A DNA stretch of 64,000 nt from Rhodoluna limnophila (GTDB lineage Bacteria > Actinomycetota > Actinomycetes > Actinomycetales > Microbacteriaceae): the NCBI GenBank assembly GCA_945883505.1, contig CAMCXL010000005.1, positions 45,534 through 109,533 on the forward strand. The letters run 5' to 3'. The translations under genes were made by a program, and so were the position numbers. This document shows positions 19,009 to 27,321 of the stretch, piece after piece (positions within the stretch are counted from its first letter, which is position 1; each line of letters begins with the position of its first letter). Under the pieces are notes generated by a model. It was not told the origin of the DNA. It ran no database searches and worked only from the letters and a program-made list of their open reading frames with translations.

Positions 19009-20164
19009 TTGTAATCTCACCCGCAACAACACTAAACCTTTTTGCGCTCAAGGCATGCGGAACATCTTCGATCACGGCTGCGGTGATGATTACCTGCTCG
19101 TTACCTAGGACAAGCTCTGCGAGCTTGGCTCTTCTGTCGGAATCAAGCTCGGCGAATACGTCGTCCAGGATCAAGATTGGGTCGCCGAGCTTGGATTCTT
19201 GGCGAAGGATTTCTAAAGACGCAAGCCTCAGAGAAAGCGCATAGGACCAGCTCTCGCCGTGCGATGCATACCCTTTTGCGGGAAGACTTCCAAGAATTAG
19301 AACTAGATCATCGCGGTGAGGACCAACAAGTGTTATGCCGCGCTCTAATTCTTTTGGTCGCATGCGCATAAGTTTCTCTCGGAATAACTCGGCTATCTCC
19401 TCGCGGTCTTGGCTTTCAAGATATTCCGAGTCATCGGCTTCTTCGCCATCCAGAATGGTTGATCCGAGGATTGAAGACTTGATGAACATTCGAGGTTCGT
19501 TGTTGGTGTCGGCAATCTTTTGGTAGTTTGCGATCAGACCCGGGCTTAGCTTCGAAGCTATTGCAACTCTTGCGGCAATTATTTCGGAGCCGAGTTTAAC
19601 TAGCGACTCGTCCCAGGCCGAGAGCGTGGAGAGGGAATCCCCTTTGGTGCCGGTGGCACGGGCTGATTTCAACAGGGTGTTTCGCTGCTTGAGGACACGG
19701 TCGTAGTCGGAGTAAACACCGAGCATGCGGGGTGTGAATTGGACTATCAGCTGATCAATAAAGGCTCGCCTGTTGGTTGGGTCGCGTTTGACTATGTCCA
19801 GATCCTCGGGGGCAAATATCACCGAGTTTAGATAGCCCAGGATGTCTTTGGGTTTTTGCACCGGGGACTTATTTAGTCTCGCCCGATTGGGCGAGTCGTT
19901 GTTTATTTCAAATTCCAGCAGCAACTCGCGCTCCAGGTGCGCAAGCTCTAGGGAGACGATGGCGCTTTGCTCCCCTTGTTGTATAAGGGGTGTATAGCCG
20001 GCAACTCGATGAGAGGAAAGGCTTGCGAAGAAGTTGATGGCCTCAACGAGGTTGGTTTTCCCTTGTCCATTGGAGCCGTGTAGGAGGTTTACGCCCGGGG
20101 AGAGCTCAACCTCGGCGTTTTTGTAGTTTCGAAAGTTTGTGAGTTTTACCTTCGTGACATACAT
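19001..20164 (-). CDS. recF: DNA replication and repair protein RecF
   Basis: 387 residues. SMC-like ATPase: Walker A GSNGQGKTN near residue 31, a signature region around SYALSLRLASLE, and Walker B LILDDVFAELD. The family acts in gap repair, loading RecA with RecO and RecR. The N-terminus MYVTKVKLTNFRNYKNAEVE is typical. It is in the conserved dnaN-gnd-recF-dciA-gyrB order. Confidence 0.97.
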   Translation of the reverse strand: MYVTKVKLTNFRNYKNAEVELSPGVNLLHGSNGQGKTNLVEAINFFASLSSHRVAGYTPLIQQGEQSAIVSLELAHLERELLLEFEINNDSPNRARLNKSPVQKPKDILGYLNSVIFAPEDLDIVKRDPTNRRAFIDQLIVQFTPRMLGVYSDYDRVLKQRNTLLKSARATGTKGDSLSTLSAWDESLVKLGSEIIAARVAIASKLSPGLIANYQKIADTNNEPRMFIKSSILGSTILDGEEADDSEYLESQDREEIAELFREKLMRMRPKELERGITLVGPHRDDLVLILGSLPAKGYASHGESWSYALSLRLASLEILRQESKLGDPILILDDVFAELDSDRRAKLAELVLGNEQVIITAAVIEDVPHALSAKRFSVVAGEITNG

Positions 20165-20189
20165 GTTTTATTGCTTTGGTAAAGCTTTT

Positions 20190-21071
20190 TTACTTTTCTT
20201 TGACCGAGTGGCCACCGAATTGCTGCCTTAGCGCCGCAACTGCCTTCATGGCATCGGAGTCGTCCTGGCGAGAAGCAAATCTTGCAAACAGCGAAGCGGT
20301 GATTGCCGGCATTGGAACGGAGTTGGCGATTGCTTCTTCCACCGTCCAGCGACCTTCGCCAGAATCTTCAACATAGCCGCGGATACGATCTAGGTTTGGA
20401 TCTTCTTCGAGGGCTCGAACCAGTAAATCAAGTAGCCAAGATCTAACAACTGTTCCGCGTTGCCAGGCTTTGAAAGTTCCGTGGACATCTTTGATGATGT
20501 CTTTTTTATTCAGTAGTTCATATCCTTCGGCGAAGGATTGCATCATGCCGTATTCGATTCCGTTGTGCACCATCTTGGCGTAGTGACCGGCACCAACATC
20601 ACCGACGTGAACAAACCCTTCGGATCTTTCTCCTTCTGGGCGAAGCGCGTCAAAAACCGGCATTGCTGTGTCGACTAATTTTTTTGGCCCGCCGACCATT
20701 AGGCCGTAGCCGTTTTCTAATCCCCAGACACCACCGGAAACACCGCAGTCTAGGTAGCCGATTCCTTTTTTAGAAAGCTGCTCGGAGTGACGCTGGTCAT
20801 CGGTGAATCTGGAATTACCGCCTTCGATCACAAGATCGCCTGCGGACAAAAGTGTTTCTAGTTTGTCGATAATCTCGTCAGTTGGTTTGCCATGCGGAAC
20901 CATTACCCAAACAATGCGTGGCGAAGAAATCTTGGAAACCATTTCCTCGATTGAGTCGCAGTCTGAGACTTCTCTGGTCCTCGCGTAGCCAGTGACTTCG
21001 ATGCCGCCTTTTCGAAGGCGGCTTCTCATGTTGCCACCCATCTTGCCAAGGCCAACTAGTCCGATATGCAT
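20190..21071 (-). CDS. gnd: 6-phosphogluconate dehydrogenase, short decarboxylating form
   Basis: 293 residues, the short (about 300 residue) form often using NAD. The dinucleotide loop is GLVGLGKMGGNM; substrate motifs are GVSGGVWGLENGYGLMVGG and YAKMVHNGIEYGMMQ with catalytic Lys and His-Asn. It converts 6-phosphogluconate to ribulose 5-phosphate and CO2 in the pentose phosphate pathway. Its place between dnaN and recF is a well-known actinobacterial arrangement. The C-terminus is slightly shortened compared with the long 470-residue enzyme. Confidence 0.94.
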   Translation of the reverse strand: MHIGLVGLGKMGGNMRSRLRKGGIEVTGYARTREVSDCDSIEEMVSKISSPRIVWVMVPHGKPTDEIIDKLETLLSAGDLVIEGGNSRFTDDQRHSEQLSKKGIGYLDCGVSGGVWGLENGYGLMVGGPKKLVDTAMPVFDALRPEGERSEGFVHVGDVGAGHYAKMVHNGIEYGMMQSFAEGYELLNKKDIIKDVHGTFKAWQRGTVVRSWLLDLLVRALEEDPNLDRIRGYVEDSGEGRWTVEEAIANSVPMPAITASLFARFASRQDDSDAMKAVAALRQQFGGHSVKEK

Positions 21072-21113
21072 TGCGGGCTACTTTCTTTATTGAGTAAAAA
21101 CTAAAACTTTTTT

Positions 21114-22256
21114 CTAGCGGCCCAAAAGGTTCGGCTGTAAAAGATACATGTAGCTATCGCTAGATTCTTTTTCTTTTGTGGAGTGGTTTGTAATAAGCAC
21201 TGGTGACGGACGGTTTGGATTGTCGCTGTTTGTGAAACCGATTTTTACAAACTCGGTTTTGACCCCGGCTAGCCCATCAATCAAAAATTGTGGCTTCAGG
21301 GAAACAACAACATCGGATCCCGTTAGCTGAACATTGATCGATTCGGTTGCTTGAGCGGTTTCTCCCCCGGCGGCCTCGAGGTTTAGCTCTTGTGATCCAA
21401 AGCTAAATTTGATCGGGCTCTCGCGCTCCAAAACAAGTGACACTCGCCTGGTTGAGTCCATCAAATCTTGGGTGTTCACAATTGCAAAGTTTTCAATCTT
21501 TTCTGGAAATAGGGTTTTGACTGCTGGAAAGTTGCCTTTTATCAGGCGAGAGGTGACAGACCGATTGTTTGCTTTAAAGGCGATTAGGTTTTTGTCATCG
21601 GTTGGGTTGATGGAAATTGATATCTCACCCTGGTTGGCAAATGTTTTGGCAATTTCTTGAAGTGTCTTGGCTGGAATCAGGGCGCTGGCTTCGGTTGACG
21701 AACCAGAGGATTTCCAGGAGATGTCTTGAATTGCAACTCGGTATCTGTCGGTTGCAACAAGGGAAATGTTTTCTTTTGTGGTTTCAAGTAGAACGGTGGT
21801 AAGTACCGGGGTGACATCTTCTTTTGAAGCTGCAACAGCGATTTGTGAAATAGCTGCTGCAAAGTCATCTCCGGATACCGAGCCACTTGTGGCCGGAATC
21901 TCGGGAAGGCTTGGATACTCATCAATTGGCATTGTTAGAAGTGAGAATTTCGCCGAGCCACAATTGACTTGAACCTTTGATCCATCGGTTGAAAAGTCAA
22001 CTGATGAGTTGGGTAGTTTGCTAACAATTTCAGCCATTAGGCGACCAGAAACCAGCACCCGGCCAGATTCTTCGACTTTGGCAGCTATTTCTACCTGGGC
22101 CGAGGTGTCGTAATCGAACACTGAAAGTCTTAGGGCGTTGGCGTCTGCCTCAATCAAGATGCCGCTCAGGATCGGCAAAGTTGTTCTTTGGGGTAATAGT
22201 CGAACCGCGAAGGAGACGGCTTCGTTGAGAACGTCCTTATTTACCTGAAACTTCAC
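21114..22256 (-). CDS. dnaN: DNA polymerase III beta sliding clamp
   Basis: 380 residues with three repeated clamp domains: MKFQVNKDVLNEAVSFAVRL at the start, DEYPSLPEIP in the middle and the C-terminal end SYMYLLQPNLLGR (the usual MPMR-like tail is altered to LLGR). It forms the ring that tethers polymerase to DNA. It is the first gene after oriC on the minus strand. Confidence 0.97.
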   Translation of the reverse strand: MKFQVNKDVLNEAVSFAVRLLPQRTTLPILSGILIEADANALRLSVFDYDTSAQVEIAAKVEESGRVLVSGRLMAEIVSKLPNSSVDFSTDGSKVQVNCGSAKFSLLTMPIDEYPSLPEIPATSGSVSGDDFAAAISQIAVAASKEDVTPVLTTVLLETTKENISLVATDRYRVAIQDISWKSSGSSTEASALIPAKTLQEIAKTFANQGEISISINPTDDKNLIAFKANNRSVTSRLIKGNFPAVKTLFPEKIENFAIVNTQDLMDSTRRVSLVLERESPIKFSFGSQELNLEAAGGETAQATESINVQLTGSDVVVSLKPQFLIDGLAGVKTEFVKIGFTNSDNPNRPSPVLITNHSTKEKESSDSYMYLLQPNLLGR

Positions 22257-22554
22257 GATATTTGCCCATCTGTTTGGTCTTTAATCTTGGCATAACTTAG
22301 TGTCTGGTTTTACCCAAGTTTTTCCTAAAGAGTTATACCCTCTCTAAAAGATATTTAAGTAATAATCACAATAACCACTGTGGAAAATGTGGATAACTAG
22401 TTACTGGCCAATAAACAACTCGAAACTACAAGCCTGCAAGTTGTTTACACAGTTGTGTATAACTCTGTGGATAAACCGGCTGGCTGTGAGTTGTTTTTGG
22501 TCCAAGGAGTGCTTTGGGTGTCCGGTTTTACCTTTTTACACACCTTTTCACAGG
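22257..22554. other. oriC: chromosomal replication origin oriC (dnaA-dnaN intergenic region)
   Basis: 298 bases between dnaA and dnaN, the actinobacterial oriC position. Two perfect DnaA boxes (TTATCCACA on the minus strand) are at 22388-22396 and 22466-22474. One-mismatch boxes are at 22379-22387 (directly abutting a perfect box), 22454-22462, and 22555-22563 overlapping the dnaA stop. An AT-rich stretch at about 22340-22375 is a candidate unwinding element. The gene strands diverge around this point as expected for bidirectional replication. Confidence 0.9.
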
Positions 22555-23973
22555 TTATCCACGCGATTTTTGCTTGACCCTGTTCAAAATCTCGGTGACC
22601 TGGTTATAAAGGCTCCGGCGCTCCTTCATCAAGTCGGTTACCTTCTTGTTGGCATACATAACCGTGGTGTGATCGCGGTTTCCAAACAGCTGCCCAATCT
22701 TTGGAAGCGAGAGGTTGGTCTGCTCCCTGATCAAATACATGGCAATCTGCCTGGCTTGGGCAACAGCCTGCTGCCTGGAGGAGCCAAATAGGTCATCGGC
22801 GCCTATCGAGTAATACCTGGAAACCTCTTGGATTATGTCATTCGGGGCAATTACAGTGTCCTCGCCCAACGGGACTATGTCCTTCAAAACCGCGGTCACC
22901 AGGTTCATATCCACCGGGGTCCTGTTAAGGGCGGCAAAGGCGGTGACTCGAATTAGGGTTCCCTCGAGCTCTCGGATATTTGATGCCACGCGGGCGGCCA
23001 TATATTCGAGGATTTCGTCCGGGACTTTTATCTTCTCGTTTTCGGCCTTTTTCCTCAAAATGGCGATACGGGTCTCAAGCTCGGGGGCCTGGATGTCTGT
23101 GATTAGACCCCACTCGAATCTCGAGAGCATGCGCTCCTCGAAGCCGGTTAGCTCCTTGGGCGGCAAATCCGAGGTAATAACCACCTGTTTGTTGTGATCG
23201 TGCAGGGTGTTGAAGGTGTGGAAAAAAGCCTCCTGGGTCTGGTCTTTTCCCTGCAGGAACTGGATATCGTCAATCAGAAGCACGTCAATGTCTCGATATT
23301 CGGCCTGAAAAAACGAGGTTCGGTTGTTCTGAATGGCATTAATGAAGTCGTTGGTGAACTCTTCCGAGGAGACGTATCTGACCTTGATCTTTGGATACAG
23401 GTTCAGGGCGTAGTGTCCGATGGCGTGCAAAAGGTGGGTCTTTCCAAGCCCCGAACCACCGTAAATAAACAGCGGGTTATAAGCCTTGGCCGGAGTTTCA
23501 GAAACAGCAAAAGCAGCCGCGTGGGCGAACCGGTTAGATCCCCCGGTCACGAAGTTGTCAAAGTTGTATTTCGGGTTCAACCGGGTGTCAAATAGGACCC
23601 CAACGGCACCGGTTTTCCTGGAGTATTCCTCGGTCTGAAGCGAAGGAGCCGATCCGATCGGATAGACGTTTTCGGGGGTCTCTGTAATTGATGGATCGGC
23701 CTCGATATCCGGGTTCACCACAACAGCAAAGTTGGTGGGTCCTCCCATGAGGGCGTTTTCCTGCAAAACCTCAAGAATGTCAGCTCGGATGCGCTGCTCG
23801 AGCATGCCTCTAGTTAGGTCGTTGGGCACCTCAAGATAGAGGGTGTCCGCAAGGACCCCCTTGGGCTCGACCAGGGTCAAAAACCCCATCAGTTGTGGGC
23901 TAAGGGTGCTTTTTTCGGTCAGGCGATTGACTACCGCGGACCAGTGCTGGCCCACCTCATCTTGCTCGCTCAT
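22555..23973 (-). CDS. dnaA: chromosomal replication initiator protein DnaA
   Basis: 472 residues from the ATG at 23973 (MSEQDEVGQHW), which has AAGGA about 8 bases upstream. An open frame extends 28 codons further but adds a Cys-rich segment unlike DnaA. Domain III AAA+ has Walker A IYGGSGLGKTHLLHA and Walker B DVLLIDDIQFL; domain IV has the DNA-binding signature FGNRDHTTVMYANKKV. It binds DnaA boxes and melts oriC. The gene is transcribed towards oriC and its stop codon overlaps a near-perfect DnaA box. Confidence 0.98.
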   Translation of the reverse strand: MSEQDEVGQHWSAVVNRLTEKSTLSPQLMGFLTLVEPKGVLADTLYLEVPNDLTRGMLEQRIRADILEVLQENALMGGPTNFAVVVNPDIEADPSITETPENVYPIGSAPSLQTEEYSRKTGAVGVLFDTRLNPKYNFDNFVTGGSNRFAHAAAFAVSETPAKAYNPLFIYGGSGLGKTHLLHAIGHYALNLYPKIKVRYVSSEEFTNDFINAIQNNRTSFFQAEYRDIDVLLIDDIQFLQGKDQTQEAFFHTFNTLHDHNKQVVITSDLPPKELTGFEERMLSRFEWGLITDIQAPELETRIAILRKKAENEKIKVPDEILEYMAARVASNIRELEGTLIRVTAFAALNRTPVDMNLVTAVLKDIVPLGEDTVIAPNDIIQEVSRYYSIGADDLFGSSRQQAVAQARQIAMYLIREQTNLSLPKIGQLFGNRDHTTVMYANKKVTDLMKERRSLYNQVTEILNRVKQKSRG

Positions 23974-24275
23974 CCCAAAATCCTTAACTTCTTGAACTAG
24001 TAGTTTTCCACAGCTTATACACTTTGTGGAGAAGGTGTGGAAAAGTCGATTCCCCAACTACGTATTCAACTGATTTCTGGGCCAAATAGCAAATTAAGTT
24101 GTGGGTAGAACTTTCAATTTAACCTCAAATATATTGACCCTTTTTCGACTTGACCAAACACCCCCAAAGGCCCTAGATTTAGGTAGTTGAGCAGTACTTG
24201 GAATCGACTGCCCAGTAAACAAAAGGCCTTTAGCCCACTTACCCGATTCCTCAATGATTCTCGGAGTGTAAACAC
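23974..24275. promoter_or_regulatory. dnaA-rpmH divergent regulatory region with DnaA-box-like sites
   Basis: 302 bases without a gene. Sites one mismatch from TTATCCACA lie at 24004-24012, 24025-24033 and 24036-24044, close to the dnaA start, and suggest DnaA autoregulation. The rpmH promoter is at 24150-24179. Short minus-strand frames here have no family features. Confidence 0.65.
24150..24179 (+). promoter_or_regulatory. candidate rpmH promoter
   Basis: TTGACC (24150-24155), an 18-base spacer and TAGATT (24174-24179), giving a leader of about 90 bases before rpmH. Confidence 0.5.
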
Positions 24276-24413
24276 ATGAGCAAGCGCACTTTCCAGCCGA
24301 ATAACCGCCGTCGTTCCAAGACCCACGGTTTCCGTCTTCGCATGGCAACCCGTGCCGGTCGTGCCATTTTGGCTGCCCGTCGCCGCAAGGGTCGCAAAGA
24401 ACTTTCGGCCTAA
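24276..24413 (+). CDS. rpmH: 50S ribosomal protein L34
   Basis: 45 residues, [20 protein letters not shown] through [11 protein letters not shown], the exact size and pattern of L34. It binds 23S rRNA. It is first in the conserved rpmH-rnpA-yidD-yidC operon and lies 10 bases before rnpA. Confidence 0.97.
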   Translation: MSKRTFQPNNRRRSKTHGFRLRMATRAGRAILAARRRKGRKELSA

Positions 24414-24422
24414 CCGCTCCCC

Positions 24423-24746
24423 ATGCTCAATAGAGCAAACCGACTGGTTCGAGGGGAAGATTTCCGGAAAGTAATGCGATCTGGGAAAAAACTCTCAACT
24501 AAGCACCTGGTCGGTTACCAGCTTGCAGAGCCAGAATCCCCAATCAGATTCGGCTTTGTAGTATCCAAAGCTTGCGGCGGAGCCGTCAAGCGAAATCAAC
24601 TAAAAAGAAGGCTTCGGTCCATAGCCAGAGACAAGCTCAGCCAGTTCCCTCAAGGCTCGCAGGTTGTGATTCGAACCCTTCCAGGAAGCTCAGAACTTGA
24701 GTTTTCGGCCCTAGCATCCGATTTCGATCGGGCTCTAGGGCTCTAG
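24423..24746 (+). CDS. rnpA: ribonuclease P protein component
   Basis: 107 residues. The RNA-binding signature GAVKRNQLKRRLRSIAR (about 52-68) and N-terminal RLVRGEDFRKVMRSGKK match RnpA. With the RNase P RNA it removes tRNA 5' leaders. Its stop is directly followed by the yidD start. Confidence 0.95.
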   Translation: MLNRANRLVRGEDFRKVMRSGKKLSTKHLVGYQLAEPESPIRFGFVVSKACGGAVKRNQLKRRLRSIARDKLSQFPQGSQVVIRTLPGSSELEFSALASDFDRALGL

Positions 24747-25049
24747 ATGAAGACTTTGTGGGCGATTTGGCTGGTTCCTAGGAACCTGGTCATTTTGTTT
24801 CTAAAGGGGTATAGAAAGTTCATATCCCCCCTTTATGGGGATGTGTGCCGGTATTACCCGAGCTGCTCGGCATATGGCCTAGGCCAGATCCAGCAGCGAG
24901 GGGTGATTCTAGGAAGCGCACTAACAATCTCAAGGATTGTTAGGTGCAACCCTTGGTCACAAGGAGGAATTGACCAGGTCAAGGACTCCGACCAGAGATT
25001 TGTAGTTTTAGAAAACGGCTTTGTTGCCACAAAGCCCAAAGAAGGGTAG
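24747..25049 (+). CDS. yidD: membrane protein insertion efficiency factor YidD
   Basis: 100 residues. The YidD signature is present: GYRKFISPLYGDVCRYYPSC followed by SAYG and RIVRCNPWSQGGID, with three conserved cysteines. It helps YidC-dependent membrane insertion. It abuts rnpA and is 3 bases from yidC. Confidence 0.94.
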   Translation: MKTLWAIWLVPRNLVILFLKGYRKFISPLYGDVCRYYPSCSAYGLGQIQQRGVILGSALTISRIVRCNPWSQGGIDQVKDSDQRFVVLENGFVATKPKEG

Positions 25050-25052
25050 ACA

Positions 25053-26009
25053 ATGGACCTACTATTCCCCATCAAATGGGTAATTGAGCTGATTCTGGTT
25101 AGCTTTCACTCCCTTTTTGAGTTTGTCGGGCTCTCACCCGAATCGGGCTTGGCCTGGGTGTTATCGATTGTCGGGCTGGTACTGGTAGTTCGATCGGCCC
25201 TAATCCCGTTGTTTGTGAAGCAGATCAAGTCTCAGCGCAACATGATGTTGGTTCAGCCTGAGCTTCAGAAGCTTCAGAAGAAATACAAGGGTAAAAACGA
25301 CCGCGACTCCAGGGAGAAATTCGCCAAGGAGCAGATGGATCTCTATAAGAGAACCGGCTCCAACCCACTATCTTCTTGCCTTCCGATTCTGGTCCAGATC
25401 CCTATCTTCATGGGCCTTTTCTTCACCCTAAACGATGCTCAGGCCAGAAAATCAGGCGTTGGACCGATGAACTCCGAGCTTGCCATCCAGTTCTCCGAGG
25501 CAACCCTGTTTGGGGCCAAGCTCTCCGAAACCTTCTTGACCGCCACCACCATCCAGGTTCAGATCATGGCCGGAATTATGGTGTTTTTGATGTCTGCCTC
25601 CCAGTTCATCACTCAGAAGCAGATCATCGCCAAGAACCAGAACCCGGCTGTTCAGAACAGCCAATACATGCAGACCCAGAAGATCTTGCTATACGTGTTC
25701 CCATTAATCTTTGTGATTTCAGGTGTTGCCTTCCCAATCGCCGTTATCACCTACTGGCTAACCTCGAACTTCTGGACCATGGGCCAGCAGTTCATCGTTA
25801 TCCGAAACATGCCAACCGATGGCTCCCCTGCCTACCAGGCCAGACTCGAGCGCCTTGCCAAAAAGGGCAAGCTGCCTAAGGAGCTTCAGGAGAAAAGGGA
25901 CGCCGAGGAGGCTGCCAAAGCAGCCGCCGAGGCTGAGGAAAAGACCCAGCGCGAGCAGCCCAAGGGCAAGAGCCGCGCCAAAAAAGACAATAAAAAGAAG
26001 AAGAAGTAG
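25053..26009 (+). CDS. yidC: membrane protein insertase YidC
   Basis: 318 residues. The insertase core has about five membrane segments (about 10-32, 38-58, 107-128, 172-190, 212-235), with conserved VRSALIPLFVKQIKSQRNM and SCLPILVQIPIFMGLFF. The large periplasmic domain of E. coli YidC is absent, as usual in Gram-positives. The C-terminal tail of about 65 residues is rich in Lys, Arg, Ala and Glu and likely contacts the ribosome. Inserts membrane proteins alone or with SecYEG. Confidence 0.96.
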   Translation: MDLLFPIKWVIELILVSFHSLFEFVGLSPESGLAWVLSIVGLVLVVRSALIPLFVKQIKSQRNMMLVQPELQKLQKKYKGKNDRDSREKFAKEQMDLYKRTGSNPLSSCLPILVQIPIFMGLFFTLNDAQARKSGVGPMNSELAIQFSEATLFGAKLSETFLTATTIQVQIMAGIMVFLMSASQFITQKQIIAKNQNPAVQNSQYMQTQKILLYVFPLIFVISGVAFPIAVITYWLTSNFWTMGQQFIVIRNMPTDGSPAYQARLERLAKKGKLPKELQEKRDAEEAAKAAAEAEEKTQREQPKGKSRAKKDNKKKKK

Positions 26010-26019
26010 GTAGCCAAAA

Positions 26020-26514
26020 GTGTCTGAACTAGAGCCAAGCAAAGACCTCACTGTCAAGCAGCTAGAGGAAGAGGGCGACGTCGCCGCTGACTACCTCGAG
26101 GAGTTACTTGACATAACTGACCTGGACGGCGATATTGACATCGACGTTCGAGAGGGCCGTGCCTACCTAGCGGTCACCGCAGGCAAAGACTCCAACCTAG
26201 ACCTAATCTCCCACCCGGACACCGTGGAGGCTCTTCAGGAGCTAACCCGGCTGGCCGTTCAGGTGAAGACCTCGAGCTACTCCAGGCTGATTCTGGACGT
26301 GGGCGGTTCCCGTCAGGCCAAGATCGATCAGCTCACCAAGGCGGTCTCCAAGTTCATCGACAAAGTCAACGACACCGGCGAACCCCAGCACCTGAAGCCA
26401 ATGAGCTCATACGAGCGAAAGCTCGCTCACGACCTGATTGCCGAAGCCGGGCTCTACTCAGAATCTGAGGGCGAAGGCCGCGATCGCCACATCGTCATCT
26501 CAAAACCTGAATAG
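26020..26514 (+). CDS. jag: Jag/KhpB family KH-R3H RNA-binding protein
   Basis: 164 residues from a GTG start at 26020. A KH-like domain spans about 25-100 (DVREGRAYLAVTAGKDSNLD, LQELTRLAVQ) and the R3H domain holds PMSSYERKLAHDLIAEAGLY. The N-terminal Jag domain of Firmicutes is absent, which is usual in Actinobacteria. Role: RNA-binding partner of KhpA linked to cell envelope growth. It lies between yidC and rsmG. Confidence 0.92.
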   Translation: MSELEPSKDLTVKQLEEEGDVAADYLEELLDITDLDGDIDIDVREGRAYLAVTAGKDSNLDLISHPDTVEALQELTRLAVQVKTSSYSRLILDVGGSRQAKIDQLTKAVSKFIDKVNDTGEPQHLKPMSSYERKLAHDLIAEAGLYSESEGEGRDRHIVISKPE

Positions 26515-26528
26515 TTTCACGTGAAACA
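26513..26528. promoter_or_regulatory. parS: parS centromere-like site 1
   Basis: AGTTTCACGTGAAACA differs from the consensus TGTTTCACGTGAAACA only at the first base. The GTG of its central CACGTG is the start codon of rsmG at 26521. Confidence 0.92.
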
Positions 26529-27162
26529 TTTCGAGGCTGAACCCGAGGCCGCTGAGGCGATCTTTGGTTCTCAGATTGAGTTGGCTAGGGGATATGCCCA
26601 AAAACTGGCCAATGACAGCGATGAACTGGGCCTTTTGGGCCCCAGGGAACTAGATAAGATCTGGTCCAGACACATCCTGAACTCAGCCGTGGTGGCTGAA
26701 ATGGTAAGTGAAGGGGAGCTGGTGGCTGACGTGGGCTCCGGGGCAGGACTGCCTGGAATACCGATGGCAATTGCCGCCCCAGAGACCGATTTTGTTCTAA
26801 TTGAGCCTATGGACCGAAGGGCCAGCTGGCTCCAGGAGGTAGTCCAGGAACTGGGCCTTGAAAACGTTGAGGTTGTTAGGGCCCGAGCCGAGGATATCGA
26901 GGGGGGTCAGTTTGATGTTGTGACGGCCAGAGCCGTCGCCGCCCTAGATAAACTTCTGAGGCTTTGTGTTCCACTATTGAAGCCCGGGGGCAGGGTTATT
27001 GCCCTGAAGGGATCGAAGGCAGCAGAGGAAATTGAGGCCGCCAAGAAGCTTCAAAAAAAGCTCAAAATCTCGGGTTTTGAGATTGTGATTTGTGGAGAAA
27101 AGTTTTTGGCTGAGCCCACATCTGTTGTAAAAACTAAGCTAGATTCTTCAGGGGAGAAATAA
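26521..27162 (+). CDS. rsmG: 16S rRNA (guanine-527-N7) methyltransferase
   Basis: 213 residues. The only possible start is the GTG at 26521 inside parS, because TAG closes the frame three codons upstream. SAM-binding motif VADVGSGAGLPGIPMAIAAP (about 67-86), motif RHILNSAVVAEM, and ARAVAALDKLLRLCVPLLKPGG match RsmG/GidB. It methylates G527 of 16S rRNA. It sits in the conserved jag-rsmG-parA order. Confidence 0.94.
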   Translation: MKHFEAEPEAAEAIFGSQIELARGYAQKLANDSDELGLLGPRELDKIWSRHILNSAVVAEMVSEGELVADVGSGAGLPGIPMAIAAPETDFVLIEPMDRRASWLQEVVQELGLENVEVVRARAEDIEGGQFDVVTARAVAALDKLLRLCVPLLKPGGRVIALKGSKAAEEIEAAKKLQKKLKISGFEIVICGEKFLAEPTSVVKTKLDSSGEK

Positions 27163-27321
27163 ATGTCAGATCAGCCAGCAGAAGAAACCAGCGTGACAAA
27201 GCCGTCGGTTGTGGCTGGCCTAGGCTTTCCCAATGGCCGCGAAGAAAGTTCTCCCCAACCCACCGGCTGGGTTGTGGAGAACCCTGAAATAACTGAGGTT
27301 TCACGTGAAACACCCCAATGA
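27163..27321 (+). CDS. 52-residue ORF: probable out-of-frame ParA N-terminal extension
   Basis: Starts at an ATG directly after the rsmG stop (TAAATG) with GGGGAG 6 bases upstream, and encodes MSDQPAEETSVTKPSVVAGL through ENPEITEVSRETPQ. The VSRET peptide comes from reading parS in this frame and appears in the N-terminal extension of ParA in other Actinobacteria. The frame ends at TGA 27319-27321, after the parA start, and parA continues in the +1 frame. A one-base shift at CCCC (27313-27316) would fuse it to ParA as VSRETP-NDLTG. It may be a separate leader peptide, a sequencing slip or a +1 frameshift. Confidence 0.5.
   Translation: MSDQPAEETSVTKPSVVAGLGFPNGREESSPQPTGWVVENPEITEVSRETPQ
27297..27312. 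promoter_or_regulatory. parS: parS centromere-like site 2
   Basis: GGTTTCACGTGAAACA, one mismatch from consensus at the first base. The GTG of CACGTG (27305-27307) is the only available parA start codon. Confidence 0.92.

Noticed and set aside
24094..24348. Minus-strand frames overlapping rpmH and its promoter
   Set aside because: They are antisense to rpmH and lack protein-like composition; the plus-strand L34 is certain.
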